Shown in pieces: positions 16,776 to 25,920 of a stretch of 64,000 nucleotides of DNA (the first letter of the stretch is position 1; every line of letters starts with the position of its first letter). This DNA is from Paenibacillus sp. OV219 (GTDB lineage Bacteria > Bacillota > Bacilli > Paenibacillales > Paenibacillaceae), in assembly GCF_900110075.1 (NCBI RefSeq), contig NZ_FOCJ01000001.1:558001-622000 (forward strand), read 5' to 3'. The notes beneath the pieces are model-generated. The model worked only from the letters and a program-made list of their open reading frames with translations. It searched no databases and had not been told where the DNA came from. The translations under genes and the position numbers were made by a program.

Positions 16776-18152
16776 TTAAAATAACCAACTGACCCAGTAA
16801 TACAGCACAACCAAGGTGAACAGCACCGTTGGCGGGATCACGATAATCGTCACCTTCGTGTAGTCCTTCCATTGGATTTTCACCTTATGTTTGCGCAGAA
16901 TATGCAGCCAAATGAGCGATGCTAGTGTACCAATCGGCAGTAGGAGCGATCCGATATCGCTGCCGATGACGTTCGCAAGATACGCAATCTTGAGCGTCAG
17001 CGGGTCAAGGTGCATCTCACTCAAGGTAAGCGTTCCGATCATCAGCGCGGGATGGTTGTTGAAGAGTGTTGACATGGCACTTTGGATCGCGCCCATCACG
17101 AGGCTGGCATTGAGCAAATTGCCGCTGACAATCGGCTCAAAGAAGATAACGAGCTTGTTCGTAAAGCCAATGTTATGAATGCCGAAAATAATGACATACA
17201 TGCCGAAAGCGAAAACGAGGATGTGCCAAGGTGTCTTGCGCACCATGTCGGCTGGGGAGATGTGCAAGTAGTACCATCGCCAGGCGAGCAGAATTGCGGA
17301 CCCAATCACGGAGACGATTGCGATCGGAATGCCATAGTAGGAAGCGATGAACAAGCTGACGCGTACGACAAACACAAACAGCAGCACCTTCTGCATAAAG
17401 CGGGTACGTTCACTTGCTGTCATTTCACCGAGCACAGGAATTGGCAGTTGCTGTTTCAGTGGATGCTGGCCTGGCAGATGGAGCTTGCCTCGACCATGGA
17501 TATGGGGCATCGCTGGCAGACGCTTCGGCAGCGTACGGTAGCTGACAAGGAATAGCAACATGACCATGAAGAGCAGGCCAAGCGTGGCAGGCACAAACAT
17601 CATCAGCGTATGCATGTATAAGCTCATATGAACGATTTTCAGTGCAATGAGGTTAACGATGTTGCTGACGCCGATTGGAGCGCTGGACGCTGTTGCGACA
17701 AGTGCGCCTGAGAGCAGATAAGGAATTTTCTGATGCGGTTTAAGTCCCAAGTTTTGCAGCAATATAAGCAGTATCGGTGTTGTGATTAGAATACTGCCGT
17801 CATTGTTGAAGAACAAGGTCATCAAGAAACAGAGCAGGTTCACATACCAGAACAGGCGAATTCCGGAGCCCTTCGCCCGAGCGGCTAGTCCTTCTGCGGC
17901 CCAAATAAAAAAGCCGAAGCTTTCCAGGACGACGGCCATGACGATGGTCGCCATAATGGTAATCGCTGCACCGGTAACCGTTTGGCTGATTTGTGCAAAG
18001 TCCGATAAGGAAACCGTTCCGCTAAGCAGGACGAGCACAGCTCCAATAGTTGAGGGAATCGCTTCATTGATTTCTTTCGGCCGCCACAGAATGAGGATAA
18101 CGGTCATGATGAAAGCGAAGATCGTCACGGTGTTCGCTAATGTGCCGTACAT
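16776..18152 (-). CDS. ArsB/NhaD/SLC13-type ion permease
   Basis: The 458-residue protein has about 11-12 hydrophobic segments. It matches the ArsB/NhaD or CitMHS superfamily: FFNNDGSILITTPILLILL near residue 120, ATASSAPIGVSNIVNLIAL near 160, and the second-half repeat STLFNNHPALMIG and NVIGSDIGSLLLPIGTLASL. The paired N-N-(D/H) loops are the inverted-repeat ion-binding motifs. The substrate could be arsenite, sodium or an organic anion. No arsenic genes are nearby (the ArsR at 4.6 kb is distant), so I do not call it ArsB. AGGGGTG precedes the ATG. A 52-residue ORF lies 45 bases upstream. Confidence 0.85.
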   Translation of the reverse strand: MYGTLANTVTIFAFIMTVILILWRPKEINEAIPSTIGAVLVLLSGTVSLSDFAQISQTVTGAAITIMATIVMAVVLESFGFFIWAAEGLAARAKGSGIRLFWYVNLLCFLMTLFFNNDGSILITTPILLILLQNLGLKPHQKIPYLLSGALVATASSAPIGVSNIVNLIALKIVHMSLYMHTLMMFVPATLGLLFMVMLLFLVSYRTLPKRLPAMPHIHGRGKLHLPGQHPLKQQLPIPVLGEMTASERTRFMQKVLLFVFVVRVSLFIASYYGIPIAIVSVIGSAILLAWRWYYLHISPADMVRKTPWHILVFAFGMYVIIFGIHNIGFTNKLVIFFEPIVSGNLLNASLVMGAIQSAMSTLFNNHPALMIGTLTLSEMHLDPLTLKIAYLANVIGSDIGSLLLPIGTLASLIWLHILRKHKVKIQWKDYTKVTIIVIPPTVLFTLVVLYYWVSWLF

Positions 18153-18197
18153 GCGTTTGTTTTCACCCCTGACTGGTCGTGGTCATAAGCAGCTTGA

Positions 18198-18356
18198 TTA
18201 CATCTGCGATTTGGTGAAGGCTGCGCCTTCATGCAGCTTCTGTACGTGCTCCTTCTCGGTACTGCCGTGAATGACCACTTCCTGCTTTGCAGCAGACGGT
18301 GTCAGCACATAGAAAACACCAGCTCCTGCGAGCGCAATGATGAACAGAACGAGCAT
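18198..18356 (-). CDS. Small membrane protein ORF (52 residues) upstream of permease
   Basis: Reading the minus strand gives a 52-residue frame from an ATG at 18356 to TAA, with GGGAGG eight bases before the start. The N-terminal 19 residues (MLVLFIIALAGAGVFYVLT) form a single membrane helix. A polar tail with alternating charges follows (KQEVVIHGSTEKEHVQKL). It ends 45 bases before the permease start, so the two are likely cotranscribed. I do not recognise a family. It could be a small permease subunit or regulator, or a chance frame; the good ribosome-binding site and helix favour a real gene. Confidence 0.6.
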   Translation of the reverse strand: MLVLFIIALAGAGVFYVLTPSAAKQEVVIHGSTEKEHVQKLHEGAAFTKSQM

Positions 18357-18489
18357 CTCATTCGCCTCCCTTGGCATTTATAGGTATCTAGCAGCTGTCA
18401 TTGATAGATACGTATACGCCAACATATGAGAGAATTACAGAGATGGTATAGTCGATGAACTACCGTTATGTAAATAATTACGAAAAAGA

Positions 18490-18519
18490 TTGCTACAGCC
18501 CAGCTATATGTGCTATTAT
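18490..18519 (+). promoter_or_regulatory. Promoter of rplU-prp-rpmA
   Basis: TTGCTA (18490-18495) and TATTAT (18514-18519) are 18 bases apart and lie directly before the L21 leader. Confidence 0.55.
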
Positions 18520-18524
18520 ATTTT

Positions 18525-18613
18525 GGTGCCTGTGAAAGCTCGGCTTTTACACGCATGTACCGCACAGAACAGGTACATAAGCTCAGTTTGAGCTCATGGC
18601 TCGAGCCGACACC
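18525..18613 (+). promoter_or_regulatory. Ribosomal protein L21 leader RNA
   Basis: The rplU 5' region folds into a closed multi-stem element. GGTG (18525-18528) can close with CACC (18610-18613). Inside, ATGTACC (18555-18561) pairs with GGTACAT (18572-18578), and GCTCA (18581-18585) pairs with TGAGC (18589-18593). Position and architecture fit the L21 leader described upstream of rplU in Firmicutes, which is thought to bind L21 or its operon product for autoregulation. Assignment is by position and hairpins, not by a covariance-model search. Confidence 0.7.
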
Positions 18614-18653
18614 TGCATCAGGCGAGTCTTCGATATAAGGAGGTGCAACACAT

Positions 18654-18965
18654 ATGTTCGCAATTTTTGAAACTGGTGGTAAACAGTACAAAGTACAAGA
18701 GGGCGACGTTCTTTTCATCGAGAAATTGGACGCTACTGAAGGTCAAGAGGTAACTTTCGACCGCGTACTGGCTGTTTCCAAAGGTGCAGAGCTTGTAACA
18801 GGAACTCCGGTTGTTTCCGGCGCTACTGTAACAGCGACTGTTGAGAAACACGGCAGAGGTCAAAAAATCATCGTTTATAAATACAAAGCGAAGAAAAACT
18901 ACCGCCGTAAGCAAGGTCACCGTCAACCGTACTCCAAAGTAACGATTGGCAAGATCCAAGGCTAA
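18654..18965 (+). CDS. rplU: 50S ribosomal protein L21
   Basis: The 103-residue protein starts [18 protein letters not shown] and ends with the basic [19 protein letters not shown] segment, the L21 signature that contacts 23S rRNA. AAGGAGGTGCAACACAT is a strong ribosome-binding site. It heads rplU-prp-rpmA, a near-universal Firmicute gene order. Confidence 0.98.
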   Translation: MFAIFETGGKQYKVQEGDVLFIEKLDATEGQEVTFDRVLAVSKGAELVTGTPVVSGATVTATVEKHGRGQKIIVYKYKAKKNYRRKQGHRQPYSKVTIGKIQG

Positions 18966-18976
18966 GAGGTTCCATT

Positions 18977-19318
18977 ATGATAACGGTCACGATTGAGCGC
19001 CTATCGGCAGCTAATACACGGATCTTATCGTTTGCAATTGAAGGACATGCCAAGTTCGCGAAGCCCGGCAAAGACATTGTCTGCGCTGGCGTATCGGCTG
19101 TATCAGTCGGTACCGTGAACGCGATTGAGCAGCTGGCGGGCATTGAGCTACCGGCTTCCATGAAGAGCGGCTGGCTCCGATCAGATATTCCGGTCACGGC
19201 TGATGCAGCCTCTAACGAGAAGGCTCAGCTTCTGCTGGAGGGTATGATCGTGATGCTGAATTCAATTGCGGCCTCATACGGGAAGTATGTTGATATTCGT
19301 CAACAATTTCGGGAATAA
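18977..19318 (+). CDS. prp: Ribosomal-processing cysteine protease Prp
   Basis: The 113-residue protein (YsxB family) has the catalytic pair in EGHAKFA (H24) and [13 protein letters not shown] (C36). Prp removes the N-terminal extension of L27 in Firmicutes, a cleavage shown to be essential in Staphylococcus aureus. The substrate gene rpmA follows 14 bases later and carries exactly such an extension. The gene lies 11 bases after rplU. Confidence 0.94.
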   Translation: MITVTIERLSAANTRILSFAIEGHAKFAKPGKDIVCAGVSAVSVGTVNAIEQLAGIELPASMKSGWLRSDIPVTADAASNEKAQLLLEGMIVMLNSIAASYGKYVDIRQQFRE

Positions 19319-19332
19319 AGGAGGGAAAATCC

Positions 19333-19638
19333 ATGTTGAAATTGAATCTTCAGCTCTTCGCTTCGAAGAAAGGTGTAGGTTCCACGAAAAACGGACGCGA
19401 CAGCCAATCGAAACGTCTTGGCGCAAAACGCGCTGACGGCCAAACGGTTACTGCAGGTAGCATCCTGTTTCGTCAACGCGGAACGAAAGTTCACCCGGGC
19501 AACAACGTTGGTATCGGTAAAGACGACACACTCTTCGCGAAAATCGAAGGCGTTGTGAAGTTTGAGCGTTGGGGACGCGATCGTAAGAAAGTTAGCGTTT
19601 ACCCAGTTGCAGTTGCTCCAGTAGCGGCAGCAGAATAA
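19333..19638 (+). CDS. rpmA: 50S ribosomal protein L27 with cleavable N-terminal extension
   Basis: The 101-residue protein starts [21 protein letters not shown] (split as MLKLNLQLF / [12 protein letters not shown]). LNLQLF before ASKKG is the Prp recognition site; cutting after F9 would leave the mature N terminus that reaches the peptidyl-transferase centre. GGTKVHPG-type residues ([21 protein letters not shown]) confirm L27. GGAGGGAAAATCC precedes the ATG. A terminator follows. Confidence 0.98.
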   Translation: MLKLNLQLFASKKGVGSTKNGRDSQSKRLGAKRADGQTVTAGSILFRQRGTKVHPGNNVGIGKDDTLFAKIEGVVKFERWGRDRKKVSVYPVAVAPVAAAE

Positions 19639-19645
19639 TAGTTCT

Positions 19646-19683
19646 CCCTGGTCTGCATGCAGGCCGGGGTTTTCTTTTTTTTG
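19646..19683 (+). terminator. Terminator after rpmA
   Basis: CCCTGG pairs with CCGGGG (one T-G pair), with an inner CTGCATGCAGG extension, followed by a T-rich run of about 14 bases. Confidence 0.75.
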
Positions 19684-19797
19684 CTCCGCTTTTTAGCGAT
19701 GCCCACTAAAACTTTTTTAGAGGCCGAGGACGGCAAAAAGGTATAGCTTGTGCTATACTGTTTAAGCTAGGAAAGAATAGGAAAGTGGGCTCGGTTC

Positions 19798-20538
19798 ATG
19801 AATCGGATCGGATTGACCAAACGACTTGCGGCTGCATCGTCAATTGTGGTGCCTGCGGCTGCAGTGCTCATCTGGCCGTCACAGCTGTGGCTGCTGGCTG
19901 TGTTCGTACTCTGGCTTACACTTGCTTCCGTATACTGGATATGGACAGAGCGCAAAGCGTATGAAACACGGATAGAGAGGTCAACAGAGGCGATACAGCA
20001 AACCGCAATTCGTACATTAAATCATCATCGACATGACTGGATGAATGATCTGCAAGTGATATATGGGTATATTCGGATGAACAAAACGGATAGAACCGTC
20101 CAGTACGTGGAACAGATAAGAGATAGAATGTTGACGGAGAGCAAGATCGCAAAGCTCGGTGTACCGTCGCTTGTCTTATTTATTCAATCCTTTCGCACGT
20201 TAACGCACTCATTAATTATCGATTGGGAGATTGACGGGGATTTGAATATGGCGGACCTGAATGTGGACGGTGAAGCCTGTGCGAAGACGATTATTGAAAT
20301 CATTAACGCCTATCGGTTTGCAGTCCAGCCGGGAATGGGAGATGCCGCAAGGCTTGGCATTCAATTGTCGGAGATTGAGCGGAAGCTTCTTGTGACGTTC
20401 AGCTGTGAAGGGCAAGCCGGTGAGCTTGACGATTGGAAATTGAAATGCAATGAAGCGCTGGAAGGATCACCGCTGAAGCTGGCGGAGAACGGATTAAACA
20501 GCAGATATATGAGGCTGCAATCGCAGCTTGGGAACTAA
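19798..20538 (+). CDS. spo0B: Sporulation initiation phosphotransferase Spo0B
   Basis: The 246-residue protein has two N-terminal hydrophobic segments (about 11-27 and 30-49). The Spo0B phospho-acceptor helix LNHHRHDWMNDLQVIYGYI follows at about residue 74. H79 (in RHDW) corresponds to the phosphorylated His30 of B. subtilis Spo0B. It relays phosphate from Spo0F to Spo0A. Its place between rpmA and obg is the conserved Bacillales location. B. subtilis Spo0B is shorter and lacks the membrane segments, so this is a longer, apparently membrane-anchored form. The C-terminal ATPase-like half is poorly conserved, as is usual. Confidence 0.88.
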   Translation: MNRIGLTKRLAAASSIVVPAAAVLIWPSQLWLLAVFVLWLTLASVYWIWTERKAYETRIERSTEAIQQTAIRTLNHHRHDWMNDLQVIYGYIRMNKTDRTVQYVEQIRDRMLTESKIAKLGVPSLVLFIQSFRTLTHSLIIDWEIDGDLNMADLNVDGEACAKTIIEIINAYRFAVQPGMGDAARLGIQLSEIERKLLVTFSCEGQAGELDDWKLKCNEALEGSPLKLAENGLNSRYMRLQSQLGN

Positions 20539-20552
20539 ACGGAGGCTAACAC

Positions 20553-21881
20553 ATGTTTGTCGATAAGGCGAAGATATTTGTAAAAGGCGGGGACGGTGGC
20601 AACGGGATCGTCTCGTACCGCAGAGAGAAATACGTGCCGAACGGCGGTCCTGCCGGCGGTGATGGTGGTCATGGTGGAGACGTTATCTTTCGAGTAGACG
20701 AAGGACTTCGTACACTGATGGATTTCCGTTACCAGAAGCACTTTAAGGGCGAGAAGGGCGAGCGCGGCAAAGTAAAGTCGATGCACGGCGCGAACGCGGA
20801 GGATACGATTGTTCGCATCCCGCCGGGAACGGTTATTCTCGACTCGGATTCGGAAGCCATATTGGCGGATATGACGCAGCACGGCTCAGAGATTATTGTT
20901 GCAAAGGGCGGACGTGGCGGACGCGGCAACTGCCGCTTCGCAACAGCGGCAAACCCAGCTCCTGACTTTTGCGAGAATGGTGAAGATGGCGAAGAACGCT
21001 GGATTACGCTTGAGCTGAAGGTAATGGCTGACGTCGGACTTGTGGGCTTCCCGAGCGTAGGCAAGTCGACATTACTGTCGGTTGTATCGGCTGCAACGCC
21101 GAAGATCGGCGCGTATCACTTCACAACGCTTACGCCGAATCTCGGTGTCGTTGATGTAGGCGATAGCCGCAGCTTCGTTATGGCGGATCTGCCTGGACTC
21201 ATTGAAGGGGCGCACGAAGGTGTCGGACTTGGTCATGATTTCTTGCGCCACGTTGAACGTACGCGCATTATTTTGCACATTCTCGATATGTCCGGCTCCG
21301 AAGGCCGCGATCCTTATGAGGATTGGGTGAAGATCAACGAAGAGCTGAAGCTGTACAATCCGCTCTTGGCAGATCGTCCGCAAATTATTGTAGCGAACAA
21401 GATGGACATGCCAGATGCCGAAGAGCAGCTCGCAATGTTCAAGGAACAGCTGGAAGCGGCTGGCCTTGCTGAGAACCACACGCTCGTAGCAATGTCCTCC
21501 TTGACGAAGAAGGGGGTTCAGGAGCTGCTGTACAAGGCGGCTGACCTGCTGGAGACCGTTCCAGAAACCCGGACGATCGAGGAAGTGAAGGACGTTGCGG
21601 AGCGCAAGGTGTACACGCTTGATCAGGCAGAGGACCGTTCGTTCAAGGTTGGTAAGGAGAACGAAGGCTTCTATGTGGAGAGCGCGTATATTGAGAAGTT
21701 CATGAAGCGTGTTAACTTGAACAACTCCTATGATGCAATCATGCGTTTCGCGCGGACGATGCGTACGTTAGGTGTCGATGCGGAGCTGCGGAAGATTGGA
21801 GCGAAGGACGGCAATATCGTCAGAATCGGCGACTATTCGTTCGAGTTTTTCGAAGGAAGCGACTTCTATTACAACGAATAA
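20553..21881 (+). CDS. obg: GTPase Obg/CgtA
   Basis: The 442-residue essential GTPase works in 50S ribosome assembly, stress response and sporulation. It has the glycine-rich Obg fold ([22 protein letters not shown], split as [14 protein letters not shown] / EKYVPNGG), the G1 loop [11 protein letters not shown] near residue 165 and G3 [16 protein letters not shown] is its G4. A C-terminal OCT domain follows (about 355-430). ACGGAGGCTAACAC precedes the ATG. It lies 14 bases after spo0B. Confidence 0.98.
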   Translation: MFVDKAKIFVKGGDGGNGIVSYRREKYVPNGGPAGGDGGHGGDVIFRVDEGLRTLMDFRYQKHFKGEKGERGKVKSMHGANAEDTIVRIPPGTVILDSDSEAILADMTQHGSEIIVAKGGRGGRGNCRFATAANPAPDFCENGEDGEERWITLELKVMADVGLVGFPSVGKSTLLSVVSAATPKIGAYHFTTLTPNLGVVDVGDSRSFVMADLPGLIEGAHEGVGLGHDFLRHVERTRIILHILDMSGSEGRDPYEDWVKINEELKLYNPLLADRPQIIVANKMDMPDAEEQLAMFKEQLEAAGLAENHTLVAMSSLTKKGVQELLYKAADLLETVPETRTIEEVKDVAERKVYTLDQAEDRSFKVGKENEGFYVESAYIEKFMKRVNLNNSYDAIMRFARTMRTLGVDAELRKIGAKDGNIVRIGDYSFEFFEGSDFYYNE

Positions 21882-21896
21882 CGTGTATCAAGCTGC

Positions 21897-21950
21897 TTTG
21901 GCCAGGCTTGCAGAATCTCTGCAGGCTTGCATGCTGAAGTGGCTTTTTCT
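21897..21950 (+). terminator. Possible terminator after obg
   Basis: CTTGCAG pairs with CTGCAGG around AATCT, within an outer GCCA/TGGC pairing that ends in CTTTTTCTTTT. The outer stem is short, so this is tentative. Confidence 0.4.
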
Positions 21951-22008
21951 TTTACGTACAATGGGATATTCAGGTATAATATAAAAGTTGTAGATGTCAC
22001 ATTTCCTA

Positions 22009-22037
22009 TTGCCGCATTCGTCGTTTTTCGATATAAT
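22009..22037 (+). promoter_or_regulatory. Promoter of pheB-hom-thrC-thrB-pheA
   Basis: TTGCCG (22009-22014) and a perfect TATAAT (22032-22037) are 17 bases apart, about 40 bases before the pheB GTG. Confidence 0.6.
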
Positions 22038-22080
22038 GTCCTCTATGGAAGAACAGATGTCTATTGTAGGAGGACGGCGA

Positions 22081-22518
22081 GTGGAGGAACGATATTTTGT
22101 CGTCCGCGAGGATATGTTGCCGGAAGCCATCGTGAAGACGATTCAGGTGAAAGAGATGCTCCGTCGCGGGGAAGCGGCTACCGTTCATGAAGCAGCTGAG
22201 CGGGTTGGCCTGAGCCGAAGCGCTTTTTACAAGTACAAGGACGGCGTATATACGCAGAATCAGCTGCAGCGTGAAGCCATCGTAACGATCTCTATGGATT
22301 TGGATCACCGTTCAGGCGTATTGTCCAAAGTGCTTGGCCTTGTTGCCGGCTCGGAAGGCAATGTGCTGACGATCCACCAGACGATTCCGCTGCAAGGATT
22401 AGCAAGTGTCATTATTTCGGTCGAAACGTCGATGATGACAAAGCCGATATCCGAAATGATGGATGCCATTCGTAAGCATGACGGCGTCCGCAAGGCGTCG
22501 ATAATAGGACAAGGATAA
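22081..22518 (+). CDS. pheB: ACT domain-containing protein, PheB family
   Basis: The 145-residue protein has an N-terminal helix-turn-helix-like part (EAAERVGLSRSAFYKYKDGVY, split as EAAERVGLSR / SAFYKYKDGVY). The C-terminal ACT domain is about 72-145 (IVTISMDLDHRSGVLSKVLGL). PheB lies before pheA in bacilli and is thought to regulate aromatic or threonine metabolism, without proven activity. I chose the GTG at 22081 because GGAGG lies seven bases upstream and the length then matches B. subtilis PheB (147). It leads the hom-thrCB-pheA run. Confidence 0.9.
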   Translation: MEERYFVVREDMLPEAIVKTIQVKEMLRRGEAATVHEAAERVGLSRSAFYKYKDGVYTQNQLQREAIVTISMDLDHRSGVLSKVLGLVAGSEGNVLTIHQTIPLQGLASVIISVETSMMTKPISEMMDAIRKHDGVRKASIIGQG

Positions 22519-22547
22519 ACTGAATTTTCATACATGGAGGAACTGGA

Positions 22548-23834
22548 ATGAAACCGATTAAAGTAGGATTGCTCGGCCTTGGAACGGTCGGAACAGGCGT
22601 TGTCCGCCTCGTGGAAGGTCATCAGAGCGATTTGGAGAGCCAAGTCGGCTCGCCGATCGTTATCGAGAAAGTGCTCGTACAGAACAAGAGCAAAGCGCGT
22701 TCGATCAATATTGATTCGAGCAAGCTGACAGAAGATGTTTGGGAAATTATTCATAACCCTGAGATTGACGTTATCGTGGAAGTGATGGGCGGCATTGATC
22801 TGACGCGCAGCTACATCCTTGAGGCGATTTCTCGCGGTAAACATATCGTAACAGCGAACAAGGATTTGATGGCGCTGCACGGACCAGAGATACTGTCCAA
22901 GGCGCAAGAGCATGGCTGCGACATCATGTATGAAGCTTCCGTAGCTGGCGGTATCCCGATTATCCGTACGCTGGTCGAAGGCTTCTCCTCCGACCGCATT
23001 ACGAAGATCATGGGTATCGTGAATGGTACAACGAACTACATCCTGACGAAGATGAGCCAGGAAGGTGCGGATTACAGCGAAGTGCTGAAGGAAGCGCAAG
23101 AGCTTGGTTATGCAGAATCGGATCCAACGTCTGACGTGGAAGGCCTGGATGCAGCACGCAAAATGACCATTCTCGCGACACTTGGCTTCCGTGCCAACAT
23201 TGCGCTTGAAGATGTGGATGTAAAAGGGATTTCGTCGATCTCCCGTGAAGATATTCTCTATGCAAAGCGCCTTGGCTACGAAGTGAAGCTGCTTGGCATC
23301 GCGGAGCGTCAAGATGACTATATCAGCGTGAGCGTACAGCCGACGATGGTGAAGCGTTCGCACCCAATCGCTTCCGTAAACGGTGTGTTCAACGCGGTTT
23401 ACGTGTATGGCGAAGCGGTAGGCGAGACGATGTTCTACGGCGCAGGAGCAGGCGAGCTGCCGACAGCGACTTCCGTCGTTGCTGACCTTGTTGCGGTTGT
23501 GAAGAATCTTAAGCTTGGCGTGAATGGCAAGCAAGAGAAGCTCGCGTACAAAGAGAAGAAACTTAAGACTGACGAACAGATCGCGTCGAAATACTTCCTG
23601 CTGCTGCATGTTGCGGACCGCGCTGGTGTGCTGGCACGTATTACGCAAGCTTTTGCCGAGTTTGAAGTAAGCCTTGAGTCTGTATTACAGCAGCCGAATG
23701 CGAGCAATCCGGAAGCGGAAATCATCATTATTACGCATGATGCGAACAAAGCGGCTATGAAGAAAGTGCTTGGCGTACTCGAGAGCATGGATGTCGTGAA
23801 AGTAATCAAGAGCGTTTACCGTGTAGAAGGCTAG
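22548..23834 (+). CDS. hom: Homoserine dehydrogenase
   Basis: The 428-residue enzyme reduces aspartate semialdehyde to homoserine for threonine and methionine synthesis. It shows the NAD(P)-binding GLLGLGTVGTGVVRL at the N terminus, GKHIVTANKDLMALHG, the catalytic-region YEASVAGGIPIIRTL near residue 127, and GIVNGTTNYILTKM. A C-terminal ACT domain (about 348-425) suggests feedback control, typically by threonine. GGAGGAACTGGA precedes the ATG. Confidence 0.97.
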   Translation: MKPIKVGLLGLGTVGTGVVRLVEGHQSDLESQVGSPIVIEKVLVQNKSKARSINIDSSKLTEDVWEIIHNPEIDVIVEVMGGIDLTRSYILEAISRGKHIVTANKDLMALHGPEILSKAQEHGCDIMYEASVAGGIPIIRTLVEGFSSDRITKIMGIVNGTTNYILTKMSQEGADYSEVLKEAQELGYAESDPTSDVEGLDAARKMTILATLGFRANIALEDVDVKGISSISREDILYAKRLGYEVKLLGIAERQDDYISVSVQPTMVKRSHPIASVNGVFNAVYVYGEAVGETMFYGAGAGELPTATSVVADLVAVVKNLKLGVNGKQEKLAYKEKKLKTDEQIASKYFLLLHVADRAGVLARITQAFAEFEVSLESVLQQPNASNPEAEIIIITHDANKAAMKKVLGVLESMDVVKVIKSVYRVEG

Positions 23835-23872
23835 TAAGCTAATCTTATAGACATAAAGGAGCATTACTTACG

Positions 23873-24946
23873 ATGAGATACCTTGGCTTGATTGAAACGT
23901 ACAAAGAATATTTGCCTGTAACCGACAAAACTCCCATGTTGACGCTGCAGGAGGGCAATACGCCGCTTGTTCGCGCAGAAAACTTGTCTAAGGAGCTTGG
24001 GCTGAACCTGTTCTTCAAGTATGAAGGCTTGAACCCGACAGGCTCGTTTAAGGACCGTGGTATGGTAATGGCAGTTGCCAAAGCGATGGAGGAAGGCAGC
24101 ACGACAATTATGTGTGCGTCGACTGGCAACACGTCAGCAGCAGCTGCTGCTTATGCGGCTCGTGGCGGACTAAACTGCATCGTTCTTATTCCGAATAATA
24201 ATATTGCGCTTGGCAAGCTTGCTCAAGCGGTTATCTATGGTGCCAAAGTGATCGCGATCAACGGCAACTTCGACCGCGCGCTCGAGATCGTCCGTGAAAT
24301 TACGGCTAAACATCCGATCACGCTTGTGAACTCGGTTAACCCGTACCGTATCGAAGGACAGAAGACAGCTGCGTTCGAAGTTGTAGATCAGCTGGACGGC
24401 GTAGCACCGGACTATTTGGCAATTCCAGTAGGTAACGCGGGTAACATCTCTGCGTACTGGAAGGGCTTCAAGGAGCTTCAAGCACATGGCCGGATTTCGA
24501 AGCTGCCGAAGATGGTCGGCTTCGAAGCGGAAGGCGCGATGGCGATTGTGAAGGGCGAGCCAATCGCTGAGCCAGAGACGATTGCTACTGCGATCCGAAT
24601 CGGCAATCCGGCTAGCTGGAAAACTGCGGTTGCTGCTGCAGAAGAATCCGAAGGTCAAATCAACTTCGTCACAGACGAAGAGATTCTTCATGCGTACAAG
24701 TTAATCGCAAGCCGTGAAGGAATCTTCGCAGAGCCTGCATCCGCGGCATCGATCGCTGGCGTGTTGAAGCTTAAGCGCGAAGGCAAATTCCAAGGCGGCG
24801 AGACGGTCGTCTGCGTACTTACAGGCCACGGTTTGAAGGATCCGAACATCGCGATCAAGAGCGTACAAGCTGAGCCGATCGTTGTTGACGATACGGAAGA
24901 AGCGGTTATGAATGCCATCCGCCAGCTTGAGGAAGCAGCACAGTGA
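23873..24946 (+). CDS. thrC: Threonine synthase
   Basis: The 357-residue PLP enzyme converts O-phosphohomoserine to threonine. The PLP lysine lies in [13 protein letters not shown] near residue 60. The phosphate-binding glycines include [19 protein letters not shown]. Length and motifs match the short class of bacterial threonine synthase (B. subtilis 352). Its stop overlaps the thrB start by one base (TGATG). Confidence 0.97.
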   Translation: MRYLGLIETYKEYLPVTDKTPMLTLQEGNTPLVRAENLSKELGLNLFFKYEGLNPTGSFKDRGMVMAVAKAMEEGSTTIMCASTGNTSAAAAAYAARGGLNCIVLIPNNNIALGKLAQAVIYGAKVIAINGNFDRALEIVREITAKHPITLVNSVNPYRIEGQKTAAFEVVDQLDGVAPDYLAIPVGNAGNISAYWKGFKELQAHGRISKLPKMVGFEAEGAMAIVKGEPIAEPETIATAIRIGNPASWKTAVAAAEESEGQINFVTDEEILHAYKLIASREGIFAEPASAASIAGVLKLKREGKFQGGETVVCVLTGHGLKDPNIAIKSVQAEPIVVDDTEEAVMNAIRQLEEAAQ

Positions 24947-25920
24947 TGAATCGCCGGGTAATGGTGAAGGTTCCGGCCAGCACGGCGAATCTTGGTCCTG
25001 GCTTTGACGCGCTTGGCATGGCGTTGTCACTGTATGCCTGGATTGAGATGGCAATTCCCGAGGATGGCAGAACTGTAATCAACCTGCATGGAGATGGACT
25101 GGGCGGCATTCCAGTCGATAAATCCAACCTGATTTATAAAGTGGCTCAGCTCGTGTTCGAGAAAGCAGGCGTATCCGTACCTGAGATCACCATTGATATG
25201 TATATCGAAATTCCTCTGACAAGAGGGCTCGGCAGCAGTGCATCCGCCATTATTGGCGGACTCGTTGCCGCGAATGCACTAATCGGAAGCCCGCTCAGTG
25301 AGGACGAGCTGTTCCAGCTGTCAACGGAGCTTGAAGGCCATCCGGATAATGTCGGAGCATCGCTCTTCGGCGGTATCGTCGTAGCGTCATGGGACGGTAC
25401 TCGCGCTGCGAAGGTGACGATTGCGCCGCCAGCGGATCTAGAAGTGCTCGTTGCGATTCCACAGTTTGAACTAGCAACAGAGAAAGCGCGCCATGCGCTT
25501 CCTACACAGCTTAGCATGAAGGATGCCGTCTTCAACGTAGCTAACAGCTCCTTGCTAGTTGCTGCGCTCGCAAGCGGTCAACTGGAACTTATCCCGCATG
25601 CGATGCGAGATCGGCTCCATCAGCCTTACCGGGCACCACTCGTGCCGGGTATGGCAGAAATACTGGAGCATGCCACAGAGCATGGCGCACTTGGAGTTGC
25701 ACTCAGCGGAGCGGGCCCGACACTGCTGACGCTCGTTCACCGCGGCAGCACGCAGAAGGCAGAGCTAGAAGCATTCCTGATCGACACGCTGAAGCTTCAC
25801 GGCATTGAAGCGGAGACGATGTGGCTTGAGCCATGCACCGGTGGGCCAGAGCTCACCGTTGTAAGGGAGCCAAGTGGACAATCGTTCATGGAACGGGTTA
25901 AAGGAGAAGTCAGGGCATGA
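24946..25920 (+). CDS. thrB: Homoserine kinase
   Basis: The 324-residue GHMP kinase phosphorylates homoserine. VKVPASTANLGPGFDALGMAL (split as VKVPASTANLG / PGFDALGMAL) is motif 1, TRGLGSSASAIIGGL the ATP-binding motif 2, and GVALSGAGPTLL motif 3. I chose the ATG at 24946 in the TGATG junction over the GTG three bases earlier. It overlaps pheA by four bases, so thrC-thrB-pheA are translationally coupled. Confidence 0.96.
   Translation: MNRRVMVKVPASTANLGPGFDALGMALSLYAWIEMAIPEDGRTVINLHGDGLGGIPVDKSNLIYKVAQLVFEKAGVSVPEITIDMYIEIPLTRGLGSSASAIIGGLVAANALIGSPLSEDELFQLSTELEGHPDNVGASLFGGIVVASWDGTRAAKVTIAPPADLEVLVAIPQFELATEKARHALPTQLSMKDAVFNVANSSLLVAALASGQLELIPHAMRDRLHQPYRAPLVPGMAEILEHATEHGALGVALSGAGPTLLTLVHRGSTQKAELEAFLIDTLKLHGIEAETMWLEPCTGGPELTVVREPSGQSFMERVKGEVRA

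Noticed and set aside
22305..23648. Long minus-strand frame (447 codons) opposite hom
   Set aside because: Antisense shadow of hom with His/Arg-rich composition and no motif; hom itself is unmistakable.
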